NCBI GenBank assembly: GCA_036571765.1 | Contig: BROE01000010.1 | Location: 12,142,034 to 12,206,033 of the forward strand | DNA length: 64,000 nt | Source of the DNA: Plecoglossus altivelis | Taxonomy: Eukaryota; Chordata; Actinopteri; Osmeriformes; Plecoglossidae | Reading direction: 5' to 3' | Shown here: positions 10,881-22,615 of the stretch, piece after piece | How positions within the stretch are numbered: the stretch's first letter is position 1 | Layout: each line of letters opens with the position of its first letter | Made by a program: the position numbers and the translations under genes | The notes under the pieces: model-generated | Told to the model about the DNA's origin: nothing | What the model saw: only the letters and a program-made list of their open reading frames with translations | Databases searched by the model: none

Positions 10881-13130
10881 TATTATCAACCTGCTGACCT
10901 AATCTCTTTGTCATGAGGTCGTGTGTGTGTGTGTTGGCTTTAGCAGACACCAGATGGTGTGTGTCTGGGTGTGTGGGGGTCATATAGATCCCTGAATCCC
11001 CGCCCCCCCCCCCAACAACCCCCTAAATAACAGTAACACTACTAATCTTACCATAGTGTGTGACACACACAGTACACACCACAGTCTGCACACTACATAC
11101 ACTACGCACAGTACTAACACGGCCGATGGTGATTAACGTTCAAGCAGATAATGAACCCCTGTGTCGGTGCTCTGGTCTTTGGCCAGAGCTGAGGTGTGGT
11201 GGTGAGGGCAGAGTCCTTACTGATACACACATGTATACGTATATGCATAAGGTTCACTCACTCACAGACACACACACACATACAGCTCTACAAAAAATTG
11301 AGCCATCGCTGCAACCTTTTCCTTTGTTTGAAAAAAAGTTGTTACACGGGGGGGGGGGGTTGTCTGTTAAAATACAGGCTCATGTCTCAAACAATAACAC
11401 ATTATTTCACATCAAAGTTCAAATCTCAGAACAAGAAGTTTCCGTTCACACCAGAGTTGCATTTCTCATTCATCAAAGGATATTGCACATAAAACGGCCT
11501 GTGTGCAAGAGTTGTCCACCGTTTGAACAGTAACCACTGACAACTGTGACCTGCTGATGAAAGCTGATGAGTTAACTGTCAGTGAAATCTTTATGATTTT
11601 CTCCACTTCAAACTGTTGTTTTATTGCGTGAGCCATCACATTCGAAATTATGCGTTTATGTGATCAGTATCTCTCAGTATCCATGTATCGCAAAACTATC
11701 TGGCATGTCATGTCGAGTAACAGTATTATGTAAAGTGAGGATGGACACTAATGTTTTTGACTAAACCACCACTGTTTTTGTTGCTGTTTTGTTGTTGGGT
11801 TTTTTTGTTTTGTGTTTTGTTGTTGCTTTTTTGTAGCAACAGTTTTGTTCCCTATATTTGATGGAATTTAGAAGGTAAAAATGTTTTAGCTAATGTGAAT
11901 CTTCTGTTTCCATTTACTTTTATCTACTGTTGAAATGAAGCGAAGTATCTAAAAGCTCACTGTGATACAGAATACCACATGTCTCTGTTGAATCACATTC
12001 AACAGATATTCTTGACACAGTACAGTAAGTCATCAGTGTCAACAAAAAACTGAAACAATTAAACAAATTTGAACCAGAAACATTTCCGCAATGGCTACTC
12101 AGTAGTGTTTTGTGTGAGTTGGAAATGTGTGTGTTTGTGGAAACGGGGCAGTGCAACAGACTCACTAATGGGGGATGAACTTTAGTAACCTGTGGTGTGT
12201 GTTTCGACTGCCAGCTATTCGTCTGAGAGGATCAGGTGATTGTAGACACCCCCCCCAACACCCACCCACCCACCCACATCCTCTCCCCCCCCACACACAC
12301 ACACACTTCCACCAGCTGGCCCTTCCCTCTTTGGCGATGCTCTCCCCCTTGTCCTCTCTCTCTGCTTTTCTTTCTCATTGGCACTGAGGCAACTGAGGCA
12401 ACTGTGCAAAGTTCACTCCAGTTCTCCTGGGAGGGGTGTGCGTGTGTGTGTCTGCGAGTCTGCGTGTGTGTGTGTGTGTGAGGAACCCAGGACAGAGTTC
12501 AAGCCACCCTCCGGCTGTCCTCCTCCAGCTCTCTCAGTTTCAGCGTGGCGTTCAGAGAGCGTGGCGCCCAGCCTTCAGTGGTCTCAGGTAGGTGCTGCCT
12601 CTGCGTAAGTCCTGCTTTGTCTGCATGCAGTCATAGAAACGCTGTCTCAGGTTGGGGGTCGGGGTTCCTGTTTAGGGTTGACGTGAAGACGTCCCGTCTT
12701 GCTGCTTACTGTATTCATACATTGAGAGCAGAAAGCTGAAGATTAAGGCTGGCTGTGTTGATGGTTCTGTGTGTGTGCTGGTGGTGGTGTGCGTGTGGGG
12801 GTGCATTAATAGCCGGGCAATGTTCCAATTAGGTGAAAGGGTGTGTGACCAGCATGAGTGTGTGTCAGCAGCCAAGTACATTTGCCTGGTCTTCGGCACA
12901 TTTGTGTGTGTGTGACAGCGTGTTGCTAGTGTCTAATGACATGTATCTGTCCCCCAGGTCGCCTCCAGCCCAGACAGCACATGACTGCTCAGTTCTCCAG
13001 AGAGTGTGTGTGTCTCTGAGAGTGTACTTGTGTGTGTGAGCTGCTCTGCATGAGTCTGAACCTGAGCTTGTGAGTGAGTGAGTGAGTGAGTGAGTGAGCG
13101 AGTGACTGAGTGAGTGTGTGTGTGTGTGCC
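10881..13130. other. Spacer between pdxk and agpat3, with probable agpat3 leader exons
   Basis: No protein-coding gene is seen. A possible non-coding first exon of agpat3 ends with the strong donor CTCAG/GTAGGT at about 12588. A C/T-rich tract with CCCCAG at 12954-12959 could be the acceptor of the exon that carries the start codon at 13131. The sequence just before that codon is a (GAGT)n/(TG)n microsatellite (about 13074-13128), so the presumed leader contains simple repeats. Confidence 0.4.
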
Positions 13131-15676
13131 ATGGCCCTTCTGGACAGTGTGAAGAGGCTGTTTGTGTTCCAGCTGTTGTTGGGCCTGGTGTTTGTGGTCA
13201 GCGGCCTGATCATCAACTTCCTGCAGCTGTTGTCCTGCGTCCTGTGGCCTTTCAACCGAGCGCTGTACCGACGACTCAACTGCCGCCTGGCCTATTCACT
13301 CTGGAGCCGTGAGTACAACACACACAACACTACACTCACACACACAACACCACACTCACACACACAACATCACACTCACACAACACCACACACACACACC
13401 CATAAAAAAGATAGAGTTTGCAAGTTTAGGCCATCGAGGGACAGGGGTTTTAGAGTGATCAGAAGATAACCAGATAGGGAAGGCAGAGAAGTTAGATAAG
13501 ATATTTTGTAGTTAAGTTAGATGGAAAGATGAGACGGATGGACGGACGGACAGACAGACGAGAGTAGGAAGCAGAAACCGGGTCACCAGTACTGAGTGCT
13601 TATTGTGTGTGCCTGCAGAACTGGTGATGACCCTGGAGTGGTGGTCAGGGACTGAGTGCACCCTGTTCACCGACCAGCCCACGGTGGACCGCTTCGGCAA
13701 GGAACACGCAATCATCATCCTCAACCACAACTATGAGATTGACTTCCTGTGTGGTTGGACCATATCTGAAAGATACGGAGTACTGGGGGTCAGTACAGGT
13801 CACACCACATGTGTGCGTGAGGATCTTCTGCATGCTGTGTGTGTGCAGTTAAGTGTGTAATGCCTGTTTTCCTCCCAGAGCACCAAAGTGCTGGCGAAGT
13901 ATGAGCTGCTGAAGGTACCTCTGATTGGCTGGACGTGGTACTTCCTGGAGATTGTGTTTTGCAAGAGGAAGTGGGAAGATGACCGCGACGCAGTTCTGTC
14001 AGGGCTGGGGAATTACAGAGACTACCCCGAGCACATATGGGTTAGTACCACCACGTGTACATGTGTGTGTGTGTGTATGTGAGTATGAGAGACAAAGAGA
14101 GAGGTGGAGTGATGGCGAGAGAGTGAGTAAGAATGTACGCAGCAAGTCTTTACGAGTGTGTGTATGTGGACATATGAGCTATGGTGTCATTTGTGTGTGA
14201 CTGAGCATCTGTTAGAGTGTCTGTGTACACGGGTGTCTGTTAACGGCCATGCATGTAAGTGTGTGTGTTTGTAACAGCGTGTCTTGTCCGCAGCTATTGT
14301 TGTACTGCGAGGGGACCAGGTTCACTAAAAAGAAGCATGAGTTGAGCATGCAGGTGGCCGACAGCAAGGGCCTGCCCCACCTGAAACACCACCTCCTGCC
14401 TCGCACCAAGGGCTTCACAACCTCCATGGCCTGCCTCAGGGGCACAGGTACACACACACACAGAGTCACACAGACAGGCACACTCACCAGGTTAGGCTGA
14501 CATGCGTGTTTGCTCCCCAGTGTCAGCTGTGTATGACGTGACGTTGAATTTCCGCGGCAACAAGAAGCCAAGCTTGCTGAGTGTCGTCAGGGGAGACAAG
14601 TATATGGCCGACATGAAAATCAGGTAACACGCCTGTACACACACTGGAGCACACCGGATCTCCTATCCTGCATGTCCTGCTGAGCCACAACACCCCCTCC
14701 TGGAGGGAGGAACACTTGCACTGCCTGGTTTGCTATTTGCAAATACAGACATGTGGTTCAATAGGATCATATCTATGTCCCACCACACCTCAGAGCTTCT
14801 GTCAAAGGTTAGGTCCAGACTTGACTTCCTTTATAGAACATTTTGAACTTGTACCCTGCCAAAATCACTCTCATCCACATGACCAACGTCTCCATGTTGG
14901 TTTATGACAGGGGTGTCCAATCCTGGTCCTCAGGGGCCACTGTCCAGAAAGTTGTCGACGTTTCCCTACTCTGACACACCTGATTTTAATGAACGGTCAT
15001 TATCAGATATCTACAGAGCTTGATAATGACCATATATTGGAATCAGGTGTGCTGCAGCAGAGAGGCATCGAAAACTTTCAGGACAGTGGCCCCTGATGCC
15101 CAGAATTAAAAACCCTTGGTTTATGGTTCTATAATCTGTATGTTATGGATCTGCATCCAAAATCCTAGCAACAAGTTTGACACACTTTACCACTCTGCTA
15201 TCAAAAATGCATAGTTGCCCTCCTTGGTCTGGTTAGCTCCTATTAATGAATCCCTCCAGGGTCTGTCACCCTCCTCCCTACACCTAATCTCTCACCATTC
15301 AAGTCTGACTGGATCACATTCCAAAAGTCTGTGGAACGGGCAACATTTATCTGCCTTCAGGGATTCAGTCAAGGACATTCTCACAGATGAATGGAAAGGT
15401 TGCCACACCAACTGAATTCTTCCCTGACTGCATGTTTTTTTTGTGGTTGTTGTTGCTCCTCGAGGTGACATGGTTACATTGGGGCTTTCGTATGTGCACG
15501 GCCTTTGTTCTAGTTTCTACAGTTGTATTCTGAGAAGCAGTGTGTTCACGTTTTATCTTGCAGTCCTTTTCCTCCTTCCCCTCCACTGACCTTTCGGGGC
15601 TGTCGCTGTAAATGAGAATTTGTTCTTAATGACTTGTCTGGTTAAATGAAGAAATATTGGTCTGGTCTCTAGTCTT

Positions 15677-15719
<43 letters not shown>

Positions 15720-16472
15720 TCTCCAGGCGCTATCCTGTGGAAGAGATTCCTGAAGATGAAAAGGAATGTGCTGATTGGCTTCATAATCTCTACCGGGAGA
15801 AGGTAGGCAGTTGACATATCTAGCCTGCTTTCTTACTTCATGATCGGCTAGTGTAGCCTGGCAAGTAGTCTCTCCTATCTCTGTGGGATCAACCATATAT
15901 GCTGAGCTGAGTCAGCAGGAATCTCACTGCATGAATGTGAGATTTCTGCATGAAGTCTCGACCATAATGTCAGTTAAAAGTGTTGTATGAATGTTGTACA
16001 TATGTGTGTGTTGTTGTAGGATTCACTACAGGACTACTACATCAAAGAGGGCCGCTTCCCCGGCCCCACCATCACACCCCGCCGACGACCCTGGACACTC
16101 CTCAACTTCCTGGTTTGGGCGGGGCTTCTGCTCTGGCCCCTCTCCTCATTTGCCTGGGGCATCATCCTCAGTGGCAACCTTGTTCTCAGTCTTGCCTTCC
16201 TTGGCGGGCTTTTCATTGGTGGGTAAACAGACCGCTTGAAAGACAACCTGCCAGTTACCCAGTCAGTCTTTCATTCAGTCAGTCAGTCAGTCAGTCAGTC
16301 AGTCAGTCAGTCAGTCAGTCAGTCAGGTATACAAAGTTTCAAGAAGTAACTCCCCCCCCTTCCTCCTTCTCCTCCCCCAGCCTCCGTAGCCATGCATCGC
16401 CTCATCAGCGTATCGGAGGTGAAGAACACAGGCTCCTCCTATGGAAACCAGGCCAGCAAGAAGCAGGACTAA
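13131..16472 (+). CDS. agpat3: 1-acylglycerol-3-phosphate O-acyltransferase 3 (lysophosphatidic acid acyltransferase gamma)
   Basis: Eight coding exons: 13131-13308, 13619-13788, 13879-14040, 14294-14447, 14521-14623, 15727-15802, 16020-16218 and 16381-16472. They total 1134 bp and encode 377 residues (human 376). The enzyme acylates lysophosphatidic acid at sn-2 to form phosphatidic acid in ER and Golgi membranes. Visible features are an N-terminal hydrophobic segment (LLLGLVFVVSGLIINF), the acyltransferase motif I NHNYEID (NHx4D), the substrate motif EGTRFT, PLIGWTWYF, and a hydrophobic C-terminal pair beginning at WTLLNFLVWAGLLLW. The ending SSYGNQASKKQD matches the human tail. Start choice follows the family N-terminus (MALLDSVKRLFVFQ against MGLLAFLKTQFVLH). 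AGPAT4 is the nearest alternative, but the sequence and the pdxk neighbour favour AGPAT3. Intron 5 holds a hAT-type MITE. Confidence 0.96.
14908..15118. mobile_element. hAT-type MITE with 8-bp target site duplication, copy 1
   Basis: About 211 bp with imperfect terminal inverted repeats of roughly 38 bases: CAGGGGTGTCCAATCCTGG at the left, and the inverse of CAAGGGTTTTTAATTCTGG at the right, both continuing into CAGGGGCCACTGTCC. It is flanked by GTTTATGA (14900-14907) and GTTTATGG (15119-15126), an 8-bp duplication with one change, as expected for hAT elements. It has no coding capacity. It sits in agpat3 intron 5. Confidence 0.85.
15682..15714. repeat. (TG)n tract beside the agpat3 exon 6 acceptor
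   Basis: A perfect TG run ending about 12 bases before the acceptor AG at 15726, in place of a normal pyrimidine tract. Confidence 0.85.
16273..16326. repeat. (CAGT)n tetranucleotide microsatellite in agpat3 intron 7
   Basis: About 13 tandem AGTC units between the last two coding exons of agpat3. Confidence 0.92.
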
Positions 16473-16880
16473 CCCCTGCCTAGACCAGCAGGACAGGGCT
16501 AGAATTGCTACAGACTCAGACTACCCCCGAGTTGCTCCACAAAGGGAGGAGTCCATTTTTTAAAATTGTAGGTCTTTAGGCCAGCGTAAGTTTCAGAAGG
16601 TGGTTTGGTCAGTCTGAAACGAATACAATGTAAGAAACGTGTATTTTTTACACAATTAAAGGAATTGAAAAGTCTTATGACTGAAAATGAAAACTTTAAG
16701 CATGTTATGTTGACCTACTTGTTATTTTGGGCTTTTAGAGCATTTTCGGTTGAGGAAGTGGTTTGAGTTATTTACCACAAAGCTGCACGATTAACAGTAA
16801 AAGATAACTGAAATGGCTAATGTGTGTTTGTAGTCTCAATCACTGCTGTAATAAGAATAATAAAGCATTTAACTACATTT
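16473..16880 (+). other. agpat3: agpat3 3' untranslated region
   Basis: Follows the TAA stop at 16470-16472. Candidate polyadenylation signals are ATTAAA at 16655-16660 and AATAAA at 16859-16864. The remaining 500 bases to plekha3 (to 17406) are AT- and GCTAGC-rich with no coding signal and must include the plekha3 promoter. Confidence 0.5.
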
Positions 16881-17406
16881 TGTACTCACATACAAACCAA
16901 CACAACATTTATCTTTCTTCTTCCTCCCTTTCATCCCACAAATCCTCTTTCTCTCCCCCCACACAATTTGATCTATCATCTCCCTTCAATTCTGCAAAAA
17001 CATCTTTCTTTGGGGGCCTTGTCTCGCTCACTACAAAACTTTTATTTTGATATGCGCCGGATACGGGGTTCATTTGCAGCACAGAACACTTCCCACAACA
17101 AGATTCCTGAAGAGCTGAAGCCAGACAAATAATAGCTGGCCAGCTGCGATATTTACCATGTAGCAGCTAGCCAACTAGCAAGCTAATATTGGTTCAACTA
17201 GCAAGATGACAAGACGCTGCCTGACAACCAGTCAGTTACATGGCACTATGTATAGTAAGGCTAGCTAACAGTTTTCAGTTGGTTTGTGTCATTAGGTTGA
17301 CAAGCTAGCTAGTTCCCCAAATGGCTAGCTAGGCGTCATCAGTATTTAGATCTGGTGGTACTGGTCGCTAGTCCGTATTGGTCGAGTGTGCTTTTGAAAA
17401 CGAGCG

Positions 17407-18596
17407 ATGGAAGGAGTTCTCTACAAGTGGACGAACTACATGACAGGTAAACAGATGTTCTTTTGACAGCAGTTCTTTCGGCCAACTAACTCTGTGTAGC
17501 CAACTAACGTAAGCAAGCTAGTGTGACACCTTCCTCATTTCGACATCAGCTAGTGTTTGTTAGTTTCCGCTCGAAGGATGTATGGAACTGTCAGTCACTG
17601 ATACCGTCTCCGAATCGCTCTCACGCCCGCGATTTAGGGGGCGGGGCCGAGCCTAAGCTACAGTCGGAATGTGTTTGCTTTTTGATGTACACTGTTGTTT
17701 GTGAGGTGTGGACAGTCCTATTTGTGAAATAATGTTGTGTGTGTGTGATGCGTACATTGCTGCTGCAGGGTGGCAGCCTCGCTGGTTCGTCCTGGACGAT
17801 GGCATCCTCTCCTACTATGACTCGCAGGAGGATGTGTGCAAAGGCAGCAAGGGCAGCATCAAGATGTCCGTCTGTGAGATCAAAGGTGAACACGCCGTCT
17901 GCACACACTGCCTTCAAATACACACGTACAGCATGTACACTTCCACACACACACATGACACCAGCACAAAGCTGTGGTGTGTTTGTCTTCCATTCATCCC
18001 CATGTCCGGGCTCACATGGAAATATGTGTGTGTGTGTCCAGTCCACCCTTCTGACAGTAGTCGCGTGGAGCTGATCATCCCAGGGGAGCAGCACTTCTAC
18101 GTGAAGGCAGTGAACGCCGCTGAGAGACAGAGGTGGCTGGTGGCTCTGGGGAGCTCCAAAGCTGGGTTACTGTACACAGGCAGCACCATGGAGAGAGGTA
18201 ACACACACACACACACACGTGGACACGCGACCAGACATGGCACACGCTCTGGCGCACTCGCACTAAGTAAGCCTCGAGTGTGTGTGTGTGTCAGAACTGA
18301 CCGAAAGGACAGACAGTCTGAGGACTAAGATGTCGGAGCTGCGACTCTACTGTGACCTCCTGGTGCAGCAGGTGCACACGCTCCAGCACTCTGCCACACC
18401 CATCCACGACATCACTTCCTGCTGCGACGTACCCAGCCACGACATCACTTCCTGCTCGGATCAACCGAGCCATGACATCCCGTCCGCCCCCGCTTCCCCC
18501 AGCTCTGAGGTAACTTCCTGCGGATCGATCACTGTTCTGCCTGAAAAACTTCGCAACAGTAGACCAATGTTCCGGAGAAGAACATTGTTACCTTAA

Positions 18597-18635
<39 letters not shown>

Positions 18636-19490
18636 GACCAGACAGGAAGCATCATCTCTGCTGAGGGCCACCTGCAGCACCTTTCTAAGGACCCTGGAGG
18701 AGTGTATGACCCTCGCCAACGCACACCTCACTCCCCCGCCAGACTCACTCTCCCCTGTCTCGCCCTCCCCGCTGCAAATGGCCCGGGTGAGGCATAGTGA
18801 AGTGTGTGTATGTGTGTGTTTACTATCTGTGCGTGTAGTAACCAGTGAGCGTGTGAAATAACCATAGTTACGGTGTATATTCCTCCTGTGTAGATGAAGC
18901 GGTCTATCAGTCACCCAGGAACATACACCTCTGACCGGTGAGATTGTACACAAACGCACAAGCGTACAGTGCGATTCTTAACGAGGTGATGTGATAAGCG
19001 TGACATCATCACTGTGTGCCATGCTGCCTACAGGTCTGGCCAGCGCAGGACCAGAACCTGCTCCGACACCGAGGCTGCCTTTCCCCACCCTGCTGGACAC
19101 ACTGACCGTAAGACACAGCCACCTTACACACACACAGTTATTATTTGCACACTCACAGTTGCTGTACATGCATACACGTAGTTGCTATCCAGACATACAC
19201 ACACCATCACTACCAACATAAATTAACACGGTTAACACATGGTTTCTATTTACACGTGCGCATTTTGTTAAATATATACTATATATATAGTTATACTATA
19301 CATGCACACACTTACTCCACTGTTTCTGTGGTTACCACGCATCACAGGAGCATTGCCAGGGGCGTTGCCGTGCCTGAAACCCAGTGTGAATGGAGACTCC
19401 GCCCCCTGCATTCCAGAGGAGAATAGGGGAGGGGCCAGTCCCAGAGCCACACCTGACACCGATGCCCCGGAGACGGACGTGTCCATCTAA
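17407..19490 (+). CDS. plekha3: Pleckstrin homology domain-containing family A member 3 (FAPP1)
   Basis: Eight coding exons: 17407-17446, 17769-17885, 18042-18197, 18295-18509, 18637-18786, 18894-18937, 19034-19107 and 19348-19490. The 939 bp encode 312 residues (human 300). Residues 1 to about 95 form a PH domain (MEGVLYKWTNYMTGWQPRWF, then GILSYYDSQ and ending NAAERQRWLVALGSSKA) that binds phosphatidylinositol 4-phosphate and ARF1 at the trans-Golgi. Next come a helical KTKMSELRLYCDLL-like block and the conserved MKRSISHPG phospho-motif region. The C-terminus (NGDSAPCIPEENRG) aligns with human NGDLASATIPEESR. The protein lacks the lipid-transfer domain of PLEKHA8, which separates it from that paralogue. 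An insertion of three 11-residue repeats lies at about residues 142-174 in the linker. All intron phases close. Confidence 0.96.
18405..18503 (+). repeat. plekha3: 33-bp coding minisatellite in the plekha3 linker (3 units)
   Basis: Units at 18405-18437, 18438-18470 and 18471-18503 are each exactly 33 bases and keep frame. They encode HDITSCCDVPS, HDITSCSDQPS and HDIPSAPASPS. The human protein has a different, shorter linker here. Confidence 0.88.
18597..18634. repeat. (CT)n serving as the polypyrimidine tract of plekha3 exon 5
   Basis: About 18 CT units run straight into CCAG at the acceptor, so the microsatellite itself forms the splice tract. Confidence 0.9.
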
Positions 19491-20018
19491 TCGACTGCCC
19501 CATCAAGACACCTGTCCAGTCTCTCATACCATCGATCCTGCTACAATTACGACGGACACTGTACCGACACGGGTGTTACGTGCTTTTCTGTCCCCTACCA
19601 GCCTTTGCCGGTCACGTTGATAATAGCTCCCTCTGTGTCGCACGGATAACTGTCCCCTCTCAGAGTGTGTGACGGTAGTTGGGGGTCCCCTCTGAAGTAT
19701 TGTAGAAGTTCCTTTGGAGGGATGTGTCTCTGCACTTTAAGAACATGGAGGAACACAGACGTCCTTTTTGAATGTTTTTAGAACCAGTAGAAGATGTGGA
19801 ATGCAGGTGACGGAGACCAGGACTTAGTGCCAAGGACCCTGCTGACAATGTCTAACCTTGGGCACAACAAGCATACACACACTTTACTCACCAACACAAG
19901 GCACACTGTATTACTGGGTCGCAGACACACTCGTCCGTATTGTGTTGCTTTAGTGCAGGTCTCTCCTGCCCAACTATGAAGGAGATGTCTAAATGAACAG
20001 CCTCAGCTTAATGTTTGA

Positions 20019-20024
20019 AATAAA
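20019..20024 (+). other. plekha3: plekha3 polyadenylation signal
   Basis: AATAAA followed by AGACTGG, about 530 bases after the stop codon at 19490. From here to the itga4 start at 20797 the sequence is AT-rich with no coding signal and must hold the itga4 promoter and leader. Confidence 0.65.
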
Positions 20025-20796
20025 GACTGGTCTGTCAACATGTCTAACCTTTGTTAGCTACAGACCAACAAACACACACATACAGAAGATGCAGACTGTC
20101 ACAGACGACAAGGATATACGTTTGGTTTGACAAAACATTTTCCATCACCTTTTCTGCTGACAATATACCTCTACCTTACTTCTATGTATTGACGTTTCAA
20201 TGGTCTAATGACTTTGGTTGTCTAATATTATAACCAAAGATAAGCAGTTAATTATTGGAAACATAGATATTCTCTGTTCTAATATGAATGGACACCATAT
20301 TGTTGCACGGTGCTGTATTTTGGAAAATGTAACGATATTCAATAACGACTAAATTCTCCAACATACAGTATAGTACAGTATAGTAATGCTGCGCCCCCAC
20401 CCTAACACGTACGCTGGTGGTAACCGTCGGTTTGATGTTCCCAGCCGAAAACTTCATATCACACCATTTCCTATCCAAACACTTACACGTCTCGCTCTTT
20501 ATGAAAACTTATAGGCTTCATGCAAACATGCAAAAAGGTTTACATCCGTCCCCACCCTCAAACCACAATTTTTATTTTCCTATATATGACGGCTGTTCTC
20601 ACACATCAGTTATTACTATCAGCAAACTCAAATCTTTGCTACAGGGTCAACATGGCGATAACTTACTTTTGAGTATAAAAGTATGAGCTGAACATTATTG
20701 CGAAAACAATTTAACGTTATGCAAACAGCATATCTTCTCTTTTTATCATACATACATGCGAGTATCTGTCGGATTAGGTAAAGTTAGGATATTAAT

Positions 20797-22314
20797 ATGT
20801 TGAGAATAGTTCACTTAGAAAAACTGATTTTGACGTTCCTGTGGTGTGTCAACCGGTGTACCGAACCGTACAACCTGGACACACAGCATGCCTTAACTCT
20901 TAACGGACCCAACGGATCCTTCTTTGGATATTCGGTTATGCTTCACGCACATGAAGACCAAACATGGTAAGAAAATAAACCACTACCACTAGGCTACTTT
21001 CTGTTACTTTAAATAAAAGCGGTATGTTTTGAACGTTCACGGGACATTGCAGCGAAGCAAGACTGTTCTCGTTAAACGGCTCCTTGGCAAAGCAGCAATG
21101 TCTTCGATGTGTTTCAGGGTTCTGGTCGGAGCGCCGGTGGCTGATTTCAAAACTTACCTGGCCGCAAAGACCCCAGGTGCGGTCTACAAGTGCACATTGA
21201 ATGACAGTCGGCACTGCGAGCAAATTCAGATGAGTGAGTGTTATATATTATAAGTACTGTGTTGGCTGTCCTAAACAAAATTATTCAGAGCTCCAAAGCG
21301 TTACCTATTCGCCTGAGATCACGCATTTCAACCATCTCATGATCTCACGTAACATCTTGCATTTCTGAGAAGGGACAAGTTGTCCCGCAATGTACAATAA
21401 ATGGACGAGGCGCAGGCCTAAGGAGGTAAGTTGAGAGCTGTTTCAAGTTGTACAACAGAAACACCAACAGCCCCCTTCTCCTCCAGGATTTTTGTACCCA
21501 AACACTGGCAGGTGGCAGTGGCAGACGTTTGATAAAACTTGAGAGTGCTGCCAAACCCAACCCATCTTATATGTCTTGTGCTTAATGTCATATAGAAAAT
21601 GTATTTCATATTCTACATAGAATTAAACAAAATGGATGTTGCATGTTTTATGCGTGATGCCATACACGTGTTGAATGTTCCAGGCGTGCCAGGACCTATG
21701 CCTTGCGGCCGTAAATGCTCCTCGGAGATGGACAACCAGTGGCTAGGTGTCAGTCTGTCCAGAAGACATGAGGATGGCTTGCTGCTGGTAGCTAGCACAC
21801 ACATGACCAGAGTTTGCACACATGATCTGAATCTACATATCTACTGACATCACATTTATGATAAGTCTTTACCTCTAACACACATGACCTTAGTCTACAT
21901 GTATGACCTGTGTGCACATGTGTGACACATAAGATCCGAGTTTACACGCATGGCTGTACAGTTTGTGCATGTCCAATGTCTACACAATCAACATGTGTGA
22001 CTACCCAGATTGACTACTTACAATATGCTTGACACATAAGACAGACTACATGTATGTCAAGAGTCCAAAAGCATGACTAGAGTCTACATGCCTGTGCTCT
22101 ACAGGCGTGTGCTCATCGTTGGAAGAACATTTACCACCTTCCATGGGGTGATAAGCTGCCTCTAGGCATATGTTACCAACTAGATGGTGACCTGGTCCAG
22201 TCCATCCCCCTGATACCCTGTTACAGAGGTAACCTCTCTCTACCTCTCTCTCTACCTTGGGCATATCCTGTCTCTCTCTGTCTCTCGCTCTACCTTTGAC
22301 CCATGCCCTCTCTC

Positions 22315-22357
<43 letters not shown>

Positions 22358-22577
22358 CTTGGGCATATCCTGTCTCTCTCTGTCTCTCTCTCTACCTTTG
22401 ACAAATCCCCTCTCCCTCTCTCTCTCTCTCACTCTCTCTCTGCCTCTCTCTCTCTACCTTTGACATATCCCCTCTCCTTCTCTCTCTCTCTCTCTGCCTC
22501 TCTCTCTAACTTTGACATATCCTCTCTCTCTCTCTCTCTACCTCTACCTTTGACATATCCCCCCTCCCTCTCTCTCA

Positions 22578-22615
<38 letters not shown>

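Noticed and set aside
14908..15118. Possible tRNA-derived SINE
   Set aside because: There are no A or B box promoter motifs or poly-A tail; terminal inverted repeats and an 8-bp duplication indicate a DNA transposon derivative.
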